A stretch of 64,000 nt of DNA from Serpula lacrymans var. lacrymans S7.9 (taxonomy: Eukaryota; Basidiomycota; Agaricomycetes; Boletales; Serpulaceae): NCBI RefSeq assembly GCF_000218685.1, contig NW_006763298.1, positions 1-64,000 of the forward strand, read 5' to 3'. Below, one piece after another: positions 45,527 through 58,182 of this stretch (position 1 is the first letter of the stretch; every line of letters starts with the position of its first letter). Both the position numbers and the translations under genes were made by a program. A model generated the notes under the pieces. That model was not told where the DNA came from. It made no database searches and saw only the letters and a program-made list of their open reading frames with translations.

Positions 45527-46354
45527 ATCAAAATTTTCCAGTGGCCAATTCTGCGTATAGTTGTCACCGTTCATCTTAAATCCGACAGATTTCCTCACAG
45601 GAATTCGAACAAGGTTATTTACTGGGTGGAGGAAAAAGATCAAACTTCGACAGGGAAAACGAGCCACCAGGGCGGATTGAACTCTGAATCTTCGCATTTC
45701 TTTTCATTCACGTTGCAGTAAGCAAGCTTTATCCGTGTTACTATAGAAGTCGCAGACTGAGAAAGACAGCATTAATGTGAGTACCAGATCGTGGCATGGA
45801 AGTCCAGCATTTCGTGGCAAAGTAAGCCATCAGTTAGGTACATGTCGCAGTCATCATCAGTCATGCTGTCTGTCTGCCAATGGCGGCGGCGACGAGCATG
45901 ACTGAAGTTGGCATGCAGTCGCATCTGTTCTAACCTAGTGCTAACTAGACTATACAGAATACACCCCTCGACATTTTCGTAATACTTACGGTTGATTGCA
46001 GCTCAACTGATTATGGTCACAATTGTGCGACTTTTATGACCAAGGAGTGAAGCTTCATCTCTAGCATTTTTTATCAGAAGTTCCATTACAAGATACCAAT
46101 TAAATATGGCCTCGGTTCAAATCATGTTTCTTACAGTGTTTTAGAGGTACTAGTGTATGGGGGCTGATTAGCACAACTGATAAGATAAGATAAGATAAGA
46201 TAAGCAGGCCGACGGGATATTTTTCAGAGCACCTGGTGAAGATCTTGCGTCCAAAAGTGTTGGGATGCTTACTGACTCAGCTGGTGTGAACACAGCTACA
46301 ACTGTGACTAGTTTATAATCCTCGCTTGCGCACGATTTCTGTTACGCCTTCATC
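45527..46354. other. Intergenic with a (GATAA)n microsatellite
   Basis: Five consecutive taaga/gataa units lie at about 46180-46204, 150 bp upstream of the 3-hydroxyanthranilate dioxygenase start. No gene seen. Confidence 0.5.
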
Positions 46355-47073
46355 ATGCCTCTTCCACCGCCCCTCAACTTTCCCGCATGGCTGCAGAACA
46401 ACTCGCATCTCTTGCAGCCTCCCGTCAACAATTTCTGTCTGTATAAAGGGGGCGACTATATCGTCATGGCTGTAGGTGGACCGAACGAAAGGAAGGACTA
46501 TCATGTGAATGAAACAGAGGTTCGTCTGTGGCCTACAGTTTCAGAACTATCACGATTGACGGGGGCTTTGGATCCACAATAGGAGTGGTTTTATCAGTAC
46601 AAAGGGGGCATGCTTCTGCGTGTTGTTGATGATGGCGTATTCAAAGATATTAGAATCGAGGAGGGAGAGATGTTCCTGCTGCCTGGTGAGTTGTTACAAT
46701 TCTAATAGATCTAGTTATTGGTTCATTTGCGTGGTTTATCAAACATTTGCAATGACAGGTAACACTCCTCACAATCCGGTAAGATTCGCGGACACTATAG
46801 GTATTGTCATTGAAAGAGTCAGACCCGAAGCAGCCATTGGTAAGTACAAATTCGGAACCTGCTGGAGTGACCATTTAATGCGATGTTTTTCCCATAGACC
46901 GCCTCCGGTGGTACTGTCGTGAATCTGTGCACACTGAGCCGACCATCATACACGAAGACAGTTTCCACGTCACAGATCTGGGAACTCAACTCAAGCCCCT
47001 CATCCAACGCTGGATGAGCGATGAAGAAGTGAGGAAGTGCAAGAGTTGTGGGGTGGTTTCAAGTCCTAAATGA
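46355..47073 (+). CDS. BNA1: 3-hydroxyanthranilate 3,4-dioxygenase
   Basis: Exons 46355-46519, 46583-46685, 46759-46839 and 46898-47073 join in frame (174 aa, the usual fungal length). It is a small cupin that opens the ring of 3-hydroxyanthranilate to give the precursor of quinolinate in the kynurenine route to NAD; cytosolic. Iron ligands expected for the family are His50, Glu56 and His94 ([23 protein letters not shown]). The substrate-binding Arg98 is present. C-terminal KCKSCG is the remaining half of the Cys site that binds structural metal in bacterial enzymes. It has the conserved [17 protein letters not shown] end. No other pathway gene is nearby. Confidence 0.94.
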
Positions 47074-47398
47074 TCACGATAACTGGCGTGACAGAAACTG
47101 AGTTAATTATCGGTATGAGGTGTATTTGTATGAGCTATTCTTGCTTGCCTGCCTCCTGATATTGATTGGATTTACTCAAAGAAGATAACATCTTACACAG
47201 ATTGCGAGAGTAAATTCAAAGTTGATAAAGATATTGATCTCACCATGGCTAGTGTCTAAACCAAGCCGCGGTTCTACAGTTTGAGCTTAACAGAGGCATT
47301 TTGTCTGTTGATTAATTCTGCTGTGGTTTGATATCCACTGGTCGTGAACATCCGAGCTGCAGAGAACTTGTAAGCCGTGGTTACTACGTGAAGACTGA
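47074..47398. other. Intergenic, nothing recognised
   Basis: 3' flank of the dioxygenase gene; no open frame or motif of note. Confidence 0.4.
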
Positions 47399-48170
47399 AT
47401 GTACCACAACACTAACTACAGCCCGAGCTTGCTGTATGATGTCAAAGGCTTATCATTCTTTCATGCTGCTAACGATGCATACGAGGAAGCCGTTCGATTG
47501 CTTTTAGCGATGAATGATTGCACATCAACTCGAAATTCTTCTGTAGTTGCACACCACTCTCACGCACAATGTATTAGGGAAAGTAGACGTTGTTCGACTA
47601 CTCTTGGCCAGGGACGATCGGTATGCACCCCCGAAACTATAGTGGCTTAACTCTACTCTCATTTACAGTCGAGTGGAAGAGTGTGGAGATCGTTCGAAAC
47701 TTGCTAGCAAGGCAAGATGTGGATATAAACTCGGAAGGCGATTGTGGTCGCTCATCACTCTAGAAATGATATCGGCGTAAATTTTCAAGTTGTAAACGTG
47801 ACTCACCGCTGCACTGCGCAGTTTCGTTACGGACACCAGGACATCGCTTACTTGTTTCACGGGACTATACTGCACTCGACTTGAAGAACGCAGTAGGACA
47901 TACTCCACTTCATTGCGTCGTAATCGTTCACGACAATCATGGACAGGGTGCAACCTAGTGTACAAGAGAGACTGTGGCACAGCTTCTTCTGTCGCGTGAC
48001 GACATTGATGTGGAATTGGAGGGTGAGGATGGCCTAACGGCACTGATGCTTGCATGATCTGTGGATGCTGTAGACTTGGTGAGCCTAATTGGAGAATATA
48101 TTGCCAAGTCGAGTCATATAGAGGTAGGAATAGCTCGAGCAAAAGTGATGGAATAGAACATTTAGGCGCT
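47399..48170 (+). pseudogene. Ankyrin-repeat pseudogene
   Basis: Fragments of ankyrin repeats in different frames: VRNLLARQDVDINSEGDCGRSSL near 47690, HTPLHCVVIVHDNHGQG near 47910, then QLLLSRDDIDVELEGEDGLTALMLA near 47980, ended by a TGA at 48056. The initial 83-codon frame (47399-47650) has the helix pattern FHAANDAYEEAVRLLLAMND. Several stops and shifts; not functional as written. Confidence 0.6.
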
Positions 48171-50759
48171 GTTGTCCTTCGAGCGACGTGTCAGAAGCTT
48201 CAGGTTATCATACCGCCCTGTACGAGATGTAGGAAACCACAGGATAATACAATGTTATGGTATGTGAGTACTGACAATGGTAAGTCTCAACATGGGTCGA
48301 CATTATCCTTCGAATGGACTAACTTGTGTCTATTATCCTCCCGTAACGTTCACTGGCATGCTTCAGCTGTTGTTTTGTTGGGATATGTAGTTCACTTTTG
48401 AACGTTCCATGAGTTATTCTCGGGCGTTTTGCGACATTTCCATCACCCTGAAGCTTTTGGCTTGTTGATAATTGACTGCATGGTGTCATAAACAGACTGA
48501 CCTATCAAGACAAATGTGGTGTACCTACTGGACATGTTCAGCGAACCACACCCGTACTCCCCTAAAGCTCATGCATCGATAATTTTCTCCTTAGGGCACT
48601 TTCTCTATTCGGCGCAGCCTTATCTCTCTCCTTTTTTTTCTTTCTGGGAAACATTAGTTCAATATGTTATCAGTGAACTGCGTGGAAGATAAATATCGTG
48701 AAACGCACCCGTTACAGAGATTATTGGATGAAGGAAAACACTGTCGTTGTTGGCTGATATGGGGCTTGGGTCGTCTGATAATATTTTCACGCATATAATG
48801 ACGCTAGTCCCTACTTGACTAAGGCCAGTGTGTATTATTCCTCTAAAAAATTTGGTCGGGACACCTGACTTTGACAAGCCAATACGTCATGCCATCAGAA
48901 ACACGATCAATGGAACAAACTTGACAGAGACCAAACAAGACAACCTTTTCAGGAGATAGTCTTGTAGAGTGATCATGGCCAGACTACGGGCAGAAGTCGC
49001 AGGGGTTTAGGGCGATGCTGCTGAAATAAGGCGTTGCCACCAAATACGTACGGCGTGGACCAAAGAGAATCCTAGAACACGGTTCAAATGATGAGTCCTT
49101 GATAACTCAGAATAGCTGATAACTACGACGTACCTGCAAAACGGCGTAGACGATAGTAAAGAAGCATCATCATTATCAAGTGCTCCTAAAACGGGGTTCC
49201 AACCCACTTGTTGAGATTCGCCACTAGTTCAGGCGTTTGCCGTTCCCAGAAAGTTGTATCTCTGGGAACTTTAGTGGAAATACTAGGAATAAATGGGGCG
49301 GATAAAATCTGGCGTTCTATGTGAGCCCGTATAAGTGCTGAAGTCACTGTTCCTGTCATTCACGAATGACTGCACGACACCCTTAGTTGGAGTATCGTTG
49401 ACTGAAGTAGTTAGACTGGTCAAAATCTTTTACCAGCAGCTTTTCTGATTGCGAAACCCTTTCTTGAGAACGATGCCAAGTATGACCGAAGGCCCTGAAT
49501 CTCAACGACAGAAGAGAAGGTAGGTTAGGAGAGGTGCATTGAAATAATAATGGGGAACCAACCTCAAAATCTGGGAATACAAAACATATAGTACAATGGT
49601 CGCATCAAACCAGATAGATATATCTGCATATACCGATACTGAACTGGATACCGTAGTATGAATATTTCATGATTGCTGTACCACCATCATTAACGGGTGG
49701 GATCAGAAACGCAAGGCAGAGTCCCACGGCTAGCAACAGAAGTACCTCTAGCTTCGCTACACCTTGAGGATCACTGACGATGTTCTGATAACACAAAGGA
49801 GTAGAAGTATCTCGATTCGCAGAACTGGAAAAAATGTCATCGGTGCCGAGTGAGCGCTTGCCTTTCGGATACACTTTGAAGAACTTACAGTACAGTATAG
49901 GTTTGTCCGCTTATTTGTATGTCGCATCAGAAAATGTGCATACATGCCTTATCTGAAGAGTTAGCATGATGGAAGCTATAATCATTATTTGTTATTGCAA
50001 ACTTTTGGAAAGTGACTTGAAGGACGGTGCTACTACGCTCAGAGAAACAGAGACAGTAACTTGAAAGTGGAATCATTTGGTTACGATTACCACGAAGACA
50101 TGGGGAAATTCGAAGAAGGGCTTACGGAGAAGTTGGATGATGATTTGGTCAAGAAAAGCTAGCACATTTCTCCGCGGCCTAAGCTCCGAAACTCCGATGG
50201 ATGTTAGTACGAACGTCCGACTACAAGCTACGACTTGTCTGATATTCCGCTTGGAGATATCCTACCGAACGCGACCTAGCTTTGGAGTGCAATGATGAAT
50301 TACACTGTATCATGAAGGTATTGTCAGTCTGAACTACTCAAGTGTCAATGTTGAATATGACTTGCAGGAATAGCAATTCTGCACACGCTCTATTCCCTAC
50401 CCTCGGAACCGAGGTGCTAGCAGTATCTTCCCTCTTGAAGTCTCTTGAAGCTGGCTTCAGCAAATCCGAAACCTCCCCACTAATTACATTTCCGCCCAAA
50501 CCTTGTAATATCATGCCGAAGCATCCTTAAACCTTCCTTCTCTTCGACCATAGTATCATTCTCATCTCTTACGTTCTTTACCTCAGCTTCTCAACGTGCA
50601 TACTAACTCCGTAGTCCATGCTGCCAAAGTCTGCCTTAGTATCTAACTCCGTCCGTAGCTGGCCTATATAACCCTATCCTTTCACCACTCTGAATTTCAC
50701 TCAGCTCCTACCTAAGATTCGCTAGCTCATTTCGCGCTCAAATTTTCAGTATCCAAATC
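48171..50759. other. Long intergenic region with at most gene scraps
   Basis: A decayed coding remnant can be followed at about 50078-50290 (DYHEDMGKFEEGLTEKLDDD, with stops later); it was not identified. A minus-strand frame of 89 codons (49605-49874) has one hydrophobic segment (KLEVLLLLAVGLCLAFLIPPV) but no other support. A TATA-like cctatataaccc near 50664 precedes the secreted-protein gene. Confidence 0.4.
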
Positions 50760-51614
50760 ATGCGTGTACTCTCCATCTTTACCACCATCGCTTTGAGCGC
50801 CATTAGCTGCCGCGCTGTCGCTGTCGATGTCTCCATCTCTTCACAAGGGCTGGCCGTCCCGTCGGTCGGTCTCGATAACACTTCCGTGGAAGAAACCCCT
50901 GAGTCCAAGTTAACTATCCGTTCTGAGGAATGCCTTGCTATTCCGATTCTGGAAAATGCTTTTTCCAGTATAAAGCCCTTAGCTCAGCAGCTCAGTACGT
51001 CCAACGTTCATTCACCTGGAAAACGCCTCCTGCAAGCAGCTATGTTGTTTGTCTAGTTGCGGCTTTCTCCTATTGTCACTTTTTATTTTTTATATGATAA
51101 ACTCAAGTTTGTTTGTAGCTGTAGCAACGACCGGTCTTGATGGGATTACGTCGCTGCAGGATATCGTCTCAACCATCAGTCATATCACCACCGAAATAAG
51201 TCAGACTACCGAGGCAATCAAAGGCCTTCCGAGCGACTCTGCGCTATCATGCCATGACATCACATCGACTCTCTCGTCTCTCCTGCAGGTAATTATATGA
51301 CCCATTGATGATCCATGCATAGGCTAATGTCCACTTTCTCGCAGACTTTACTCAACGTCGTTACTTCGCTTCCTTCCATAGCTGCTCAGCCGGGTCTTGC
51401 TTCGTCCCTGACTGCTTTGTTGTATGTTCTTGCCCCCTTTTCTCATTGCTGTAACAATGGTATTGAAGCATATATTTGCTTCAGGAATGACGTCAAAAAC
51501 GTTCTGCAGGTTTTACCTAGCGTTGATGAGACGCTCGCAGATGTGGTCCGCACCGCCACTCAACTCATCAACTTTCTTCTCAACTTAGTGGGAAGCCTCA
51601 CTGGAAGCCTGTAA
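50760..51614 (+). CDS. Small secreted protein, 203 aa, four exons
   Basis: Exons 50760-50994, 51119-51288, 51345-51421 and 51485-51614 join in frame. Signal peptide MRVLSIFTTIALSAISCRAVA. The mature part consists almost entirely of amphipathic helices (LQDIVSTISHITTEISQTTEAI; LLNVVTSLPSIAAQPGLA; VLQVLPSVDETLADVVRTATQ) with two Cys. The pattern is reminiscent of fungal hydrophobic-surface-binding (HsbA-like) or galactomannoprotein families, but I cannot assign it. A TATA-like box lies about 95 bp upstream and a CT-rich leader precedes the ATG. Confidence 0.75.
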
Positions 51615-52285
51615 ATTCCGACCGAAAAGTACCGGTACGCGTTGGAACAATTTTGAGTCCTGTCGTTTCTTGGTGATTAGTATATACGTGATACTTCTTG
51701 ATTGGATGATCATTGCGGTCATGAATCACACGATAGAGCAGTGATTGTGGTGTCTTCGCTTTTTTTGTTATCGTGGTATATAGCCGTGACTATTCTTCGT
51801 AAAACTGAGATAGAATCTGCATAGTTCAAATGATTGGTGGCTGTCATCGCGTTTATCAGACGCGATAGACCACGTGACTCGAAAATGAGCATTGGCACTC
51901 TTGCTTTCAATCATGATGTGCCGGTGACATCTACTACTAGTACAAACGTTCATGCCAGTGTATACTGGGCATGCAACTGGCAAGTTGTTCGAGTGCAACA
52001 CGATAACGTGTAAAGCATAGTCTTGGTGCGGATAATCTTGACGACACATCGTGCTATTGCGCAGGTCCACAACTGGGTAATGCATGGAGGCTGACAAAAA
52101 CGTGACACCCCTTTGACCTACTTAAACCTGTTTCACCATAGCTCAGAGCTCCACTTCCGTCTAGTCGTCTTGTTTCGTTCGACCAACTCACTGTATATAC
52201 TCATCTACTGTCAAACACGCTTGCGAATCCCCCACTGGCACATACCAGTTAACGACGCTCCAAGCCTCAGCCTTTTCACTCCAAA
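51615..52285. other. Intergenic, promoter-like 3' end
   Basis: No gene seen. Near 52190, ctgtatatactcatc followed by a CA/CT-rich stretch looks like a promoter for the short frame at 52286. Confidence 0.4.
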
Positions 52286-52603
52286 ATGATGCACTACAAA
52301 CCACGAACCAGCTTCATCTCCGACATTCCCTTCATCGTCACTGCACTTAACACCACCAGACTCCCCCTCAAAGCATTACCTCCTCCCCCGCCTCACAAGC
52401 CGTCCCAGGCGTCCTTCAGAGTCCCTATGAGACTTTCGAGCTCTTCGCGCCAAGCAGCTCCCCTGTCGCGGCCTGGACTCAAGCTCAAGCCACTTATCCT
52501 GGTTGAGCGTCTTCGCAGGGGGTTGACTGCGTTCCCGCTACCCACTGCAAATGAGTTGCCTCGCGTGATGACGGAGCTCTCTCGACAGACCGCGCCTAGA
52601 TGA
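52286..52603 (+). CDS. Small hypothetical protein, 105 aa
   Basis: Single open frame preceded by a TATA-like element and an A-rich start context (ccaaaatgatg). The product is basic and Pro/Arg/Leu-rich (LPPPPPHKPS; LSRPGLKLKPLILVERLRRGL). No domain recognised. Confidence 0.4.
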   Translation: MMHYKPRTSFISDIPFIVTALNTTRLPLKALPPPPPHKPSQASFRVPMRLSSSSRQAAPLSRPGLKLKPLILVERLRRGLTAFPLPTANELPRVMTELSRQTAPR

Positions 52604-53070
52604 ATGGTTCAGGATGCATCATATTATATCCTCACGCTATTGGACGAATACGAGGATTTTGCAGTGCTACCATTGACTGTAGCCCTCCGCATTTCTAATA
52701 ACTCTTAACGGGACGATCACGATCAAGGAAGGACCTTTTATTCTCGACCTCAACGATATTTATTTACACATCAGCAGTGCCAGACATAGGCGAAGAAATC
52801 GCTGTATTGAATAGCACACGAAGTGGATCGTCTCCCCTGATTCATCTTGTATCTTATACTCGAACAACTACTGTAAGGCCGCTTTTACTATACAACACAA
52901 AACCCGTAGTGCATACAGTGCATACTGTTTTGGAGTCTAAATTTTATAATCAATGGTATAAGCATAATACAGCTGCGATTTCTTTCATTGTGCTGACATG
53001 ACCACGCGATAGATAGATGAATACATAAATTTTGCTGCTTTGAGCGTTTTGTTACTTCCTCATAATCACC
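52604..53070. other. Intergenic, nothing recognised
   Basis: AT-rich; contains an atagatagatgaatacata stretch near 53009. Likely holds the terminator of the minus-strand oxidoreductase. Confidence 0.4.
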
Positions 53071-54935
53071 CTACTCCAGAATCCATTCATCCCCGCTCTT
53101 TTTGATGCCCACTGGTCTCTTTTCATCTAGACTGATGCGGCCAGCATTGAGGATCGCAGTCGTCAAAACAGTGTTCGCAATGGTCGGGTAGCCGTGACCA
53201 TCGTAATCCGAGGACTTGGCGGTACCAGCATTGACTTCACGGGATGCATCAATGAATGTTTCTATCGATGTATAACCGTATCCTCGTTGACCATCGAAGT
53301 GACCAGTCTCTGACGGAGAGTATTTCATGCTATTGTCTCTGTTAAGTAAAAGAACTCGAAGAAAAAGAATTGACGTACTAGAAGGGGTTGTACCATGTTT
53401 TGCCAGTATCATCCACAGTGATATCATAACCACGATGTGCTTGGTCTACGTTGATGTCACCCTAGCAAACAGTTAACTTTTCACCGCCAAATAGGCATTC
53501 GAGACTACTAACCTTTTCGCCCATGTAGTACCAGTGTTGAGCAGAATGTACTCCAGATTTGAGAGGTGCAGTCCATGATGCCGTGTACACGGCGGTACCC
53601 TTATGCTTTGGACTCTTCAAAGACTGCCAATCGACAAGGAGAGTGATCGTGTCCTCTGTTTGAGGTACACAGTTGTATGGCTCGCTTGTTGCAATTCCAG
53701 TTGCGGCACTTGCAACGACACGAGTCGGTACAGCCTTGTCTTGCAGGATCCAACAGCAAATATCGATATGATGCGATGACAGATAGTAGCTATATCAGTC
53801 GAGATGTGGATCAGGATACCAGAAAATGTGTAATGGGAATTTGGTTACTCGCCTAATGTCAGAATCCTTGCCAGCCCAAGCCCGGAAAGTTTCCAGTTGA
53901 CTTTTCGGTTGACTCATCCAAGCATTGAAGAAATTGAACTCGCCGAGCGTTGCGGCGCGAGCTTTAGCGTCACTGTAGACTGGATCGAAACGTTTGTGAT
54001 GCTCGACGAAACAGACAACGCCTTGTTTCTTGGCAGCTGCAATCAACTCGTTGTGGTGTGACAACAGTTGGGTTGCCGGTTTCGTGACCAGTACGTGGAG
54101 GCCACGCTCGATAGCGTACATACAGATAGGAAAGTGCGTGCCTAGAGTAAAAAAAGTCAGTTTGTGGCGAGGGGGCGTATACTAAGACTGACTGTCCGGG
54201 GTGAAGACAATGACCGCGTCTCCAGGAGATAATTTGTTGATTGCTTCTTTATCTGTCGTCATATTGAGACTTTTCTCAGAGAACAGTTATATTAAGAAAA
54301 AACATACAAGCCTCTGGGTCTACCTTCCCCTGCTTGGGGAACTCCTCGAATCTAATGGTGTTAATGATCATGAACGCGCAAAGGCTAATTGAGCTTACGA
54401 AGTGTCCATGTCCTTATAAGCATTCCCAATCTTGTCCTGTAGATGCTCGCGAATCGCAGGGAACTTTGACCCGTTGACTCCGACCATGCCCAGATTACCG
54501 ACCTAAACACAGCCCCTACAAGTTGAGTAGACCATCGCATGACATAATTTTATAGCGACAGACCTTGCCTAGACGTCTGAGATCAAACATAGTGAGACCG
54601 ACGACCTTTTGTGATAAATTATGAGCATGTCTTTGTACAGTAATGGCGATACGCCTACTCCGATCTATAAAGGAAATTCTAGTTATTGAGTATGCAGAGC
54701 ACCCCGTACAAAGTCAATACTCACTTTTTTGTCAGACGTAGATGCTCCAGATCCAGTCCACCCAGTAGTGTACTCTCCCTGGCAGCCACCACAGACCGTT
54801 AAATTGAGGCTATATATGACCTAGTACTGTAGCTACTTACAGTTCCACCTGCAAGAACCATTAGCTCGGATATCGTGTCCCCATAGCTCAACCGGACTTA
54901 CACATCAAGACATTGAGTTTGGTGAGATTCGACAT
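53071..54935 (-). CDS. Gfo/Idh/MocA-family NAD(P)-dependent oxidoreductase
   Basis: Multi-exon gene on the minus strand; ATG at 54935 (MSNLTKLNVLM), TAG at 53073-53071. Recognisable parts in order: an exon with KIGVVGLTMFDLRRLGKVG... (nucleotide-binding side), PGDAVIVFTPDSQ, then RGLHVLVTKPATQLLSHHNELI, where the family's EKP motif appears as TKP. Next come VVCFVEHHKRFDPVYSDAK and LSSHHIDICCWIL. A long C-terminal domain follows, with GYGYTSIETFIDA and ILNAGRISLDEKRPVGI. Such enzymes oxidise sugars or polyols with NAD(P); the substrate cannot be told. Exact exon borders at the 5' end were not all resolved. The 5' part contains several very short exons. Confidence 0.87.
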
Positions 54936-56443
54936 ATTACGATCCTAATGGGCTGAGAACTAACGGGAAGACGGTAGGGACGGAATGAGCTGCGAGAGTC
55001 TGCAAGAATACTTCGACCTTGATCATTATAAGAGATAGAGGGGTTCTTGCGGACCGAGCCGGACCGAGTTCGCCGTGGTAGCGGCCCTCCGCGCCAATTT
55101 TCCGAAGATGTCCGGGGACCGGAAAAGTTGATACTACTGCATTTTGGACTTGGAAGATATTGAGAGGGCCAGGGCTGTCATTCATCATCGATATCCGAAG
55201 TGGAGTGTATGAAAAAATACAGTCGCAGCTTTCACATTTCAACCGAAGACAAAAACATAAATATCTTGACTGACCAACATTCATATTCCGAGTGAGCATC
55301 AGTACATGTGTCAGTTCGACAACAAGCATTACTCCCACCACCATACACTAGCAAAACTGAACCCACCAGAGTGCCCCCATTAACTGTCTATAAGGCTCTA
55401 GTCGAGATATGGGACGTGGTTGTATCTTAATGTTGAGATAACACAGCGCTCCTTCATCTTGTTTGAATCCTGTTCGTAGATAGGACCAGAAGTTCTCACT
55501 CTTCAATCATTCGTGATTGTACTGCCTAATCCTATATCATAACAGATATTCGACTCACGCGAGTGCTCGAGTACCTGTAGCTGTAGGAAGGAATGTAGCG
55601 TCGAATGTGCGACGATAGAGCGAAAGTGTGCAGATACAACGACAGATGTTGAGCCTGGGATTGCATAGATGAACGAGCCAGTATCATTTTGGAGAGCGTA
55701 GGTCATCCGGACCGATAACCTGGTTATTTTGTGAGTAGATAGACACAAATACCTGGCATTCGCGAACACATATTTTTCTATGGGAAATGATAAACAGGTA
55801 GGTCAAACGGTAACACTCACAGCTCAGAGCATCCTGTAATTGATTCGAACACCCAGAGCACTGTCTATACAAAAGTTAACTCAGATAGCAATTGACATGT
55901 CGTGTGTAAGATACGATTCACGGATTTTCTGCGATAACAACGAAGTACTGCTCCTGGAATTGATCAAGAAACTGAGATTCAGAACATCAACACGGCCCGC
56001 GCGTGTTCGCGATTGTAGGTTGCGAAAAATTCGACGTTAATTTCCGTCATAACGCTGGGCTCAGAGGGGGTCTTCATCCGTCGAATTGCTCCAGCCACTA
56101 AACATGCCATTGAAGTACGATAGCATTCACAATTACTGAACGCAGTCAATAGATCAGCTATGCAGACAAGTTGAAAGTGCAAGCTTATGAGAAGGAATGT
56201 GGTCAACAGAAGAGTTCGAAACTTCGAACAATAGAATTGGGAAGAACGGTCACAAAATGTCACAGTGAACCCCTTTTATGCTCGAACTTGAACTTTTGTT
56301 CGTTGGAGTGATCGACATCATGGTAATAGTATTGGAGCATTTTCTGTCATAACTCTATAGAAACACTATATATTGTGTCTCCATTTATATATAGAAACCT
56401 GCCAGGGCTCTACACAACTCGACATTCTGCTAATTTAGAACTT
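54936..56443. other. Intergenic between the oxidoreductase and Mpv17 genes
   Basis: Several frames of 60-135 codons occur but none has motifs or splice support. A CpG-rich patch lies at about 55040-55110. Both flanking genes start at its edges, so it contains two promoters. Confidence 0.4.
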
Positions 56444-57383
56444 ATGGCCAGCCTCTCCATTGCGCGTGCCTATCAGCATTTCTTCGAAACACATCCCAAT
56501 CGCACTCTAGCCGTCACAGGTGGTGTTCTTAACGCTTTAGGAGATGTAGTCGCACAGATTTCGCAAAATTTTGTGAGTAGCGGTTGTCCTTATTACAATA
56601 TTCTCAGCTTACCGTGGTTTTGATATAGGTCAGCTTGGGAGAACATGAACAACGTCCAGGTTTTGACCCCGTACGAACTTTACGTTTCTTTTGCTTTGGG
56701 TTTGGTCTAAGTGAGTGTCGAGTACTATTTGTTCTGTACAAACCTTGAATCCTTTGTCGGCGAGGCCCCCTACTCGGTCGCTGGAACCTTTTCCTCGAAC
56801 ACCGGTTTCCTCTGCGAGCACGGCGTGGGCTCAGAAAAGTCAGCTTCAAGGCACTTACGAAGCGAGTCGCGGCTGACCAGCTGTTAATGTGAGTCTGTCA
56901 TCTGTGTTACACCATGGGGCTTACCTGACTTGAAACAGGGCGCCATTAGGTGTAAGTACTATCACGCTTGGAAGATTATACACGAACTATAACATGGCCT
57001 CACAGCTCTTCGCATTTGTCGGCTCGATGGGAGTTATGGAAGGCAGAAGCCCTGCACAGATACAGGAAAAATATATGGATATGTATCGGCCGGCTCTCAT
57101 GGCTAATTGGCAGGTGTGGCCCCTTGCTCAAGTATGCGTGCTCTTCATTCACCCTTTCGTCCTTGTCATATTGATGCCTCTAATATTTTAGATGATCAAC
57201 TTTCGATACATGCCTTTGCCCTACAGAGTACCCTTCCAAGCAACGTGCGGTGTCTTTTGGACGCTCTACCTTTCAATTTTGAATTCTAGGTAACTGTATT
57301 GGATCATAGCTTAATACAAGTTATACTGACTTTCTCTCAGGGAGGACGAAAAGCAGGATAAAGAACACTCAATCAAGAAATAA
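56444..57383 (+). CDS. Mpv17/PMP22-family membrane protein, 204 aa, seven exons
   Basis: Exons 56444-56572, 56629-56710, 56765-56888, 56939-56951, 57006-57131, 57192-57289 and 57341-57383 join in frame. Exon 4 is only 13 nt. Family features: HPNRTLAVTGGVLNALGDVVAQ at the N-terminus, a Phe-rich helix (RFFCFGFGL), GSMGVMEG, and the signature NWQVWPLAQMINFRYMPLPYRV followed by FWTLYLS. The family forms small channels in the inner mitochondrial or peroxisomal membrane (Mpv17, Sym1, PMP22 types); which of these is not decided here. Confidence 0.94.
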
Positions 57384-58182
57384 TTGGTTAGAGATTTTAT
57401 AGAGTTACTCTCCCCTCCATCATCTTCTGTTACCTTCAGTTCCTGATAATTTCCAACTTATAGTAGCTGTATTATCTAGTCTTTCATCGTCGTTAGAGTT
57501 AAATCTAGAATGCATGTAGTCAGATGTAGTCATGTAGCTTTTGTTTATGAAACTACGCGGCGGATGTTTACCCCAAGGTTTTTACCTTGTAACTTGCAAT
57601 TGCAATTCTTGGAATCGTTTCATGCAAACTCATTGATGGCTTCAATAGTAGAGTCTCTACTTCCACACATTTGTTTCACTGCATTTAGTCTCTGGACAAA
57701 ATACATAGCAAAGCTTTCACAGTCGCCCACCATACGCAGACTGTACTACCCGTCAAACTGATTTTTGTTCGTTTTCGAGGCTGCCACTTCGTTTCTTCTC
57801 ATTTCACAACATCATCGATCGAGTTATATAACGACCTCACTGGGCTCAAGGACTATGGGCATGGCTTGATGACTGGGTAGGAACGGCCCACTCGGATTGA
57901 CTTCTATACATATATAAACTGCGAAAAAGCGACCATTTCTTCAGTACGTTTCTTATGATATGTCACGGTTTTCTCTTGTTCTAAACTTGCAATTATAACA
58001 GTAAAATCCCATCAGGAATGATCCACCATCTTAAGCACGACATATCTTACGAAGGTTAGATCAACTTGGCAATGCCCCTTGTGACACAAGAGCTTCGACA
58101 TATCATAATTGTGTTATAAAAGGGAGCTCATGGCGCCTATACATACTTATCCTGTTTCTCGCCTACTCGCTACTGAATAGCC
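57384..58182. promoter_or_regulatory. Intergenic with SDR promoter
   Basis: A TATA box tataaaaggg at 58117-58126 lies about 60 bp before the SDR start codon. A decayed 83-codon frame (57510-57761) has no support. Confidence 0.55.

Noticed and set aside
46180..46204. GATAA repeats as a GATA-factor regulatory array for the dioxygenase gene
   Set aside because: A perfect tandem tract is more simply a microsatellite; no evidence of function.
54937..55344. 135-codon minus-strand frame upstream of the oxidoreductase
   Set aside because: No motifs, odd composition, and it occupies the expected promoter of the gene starting at 54935.
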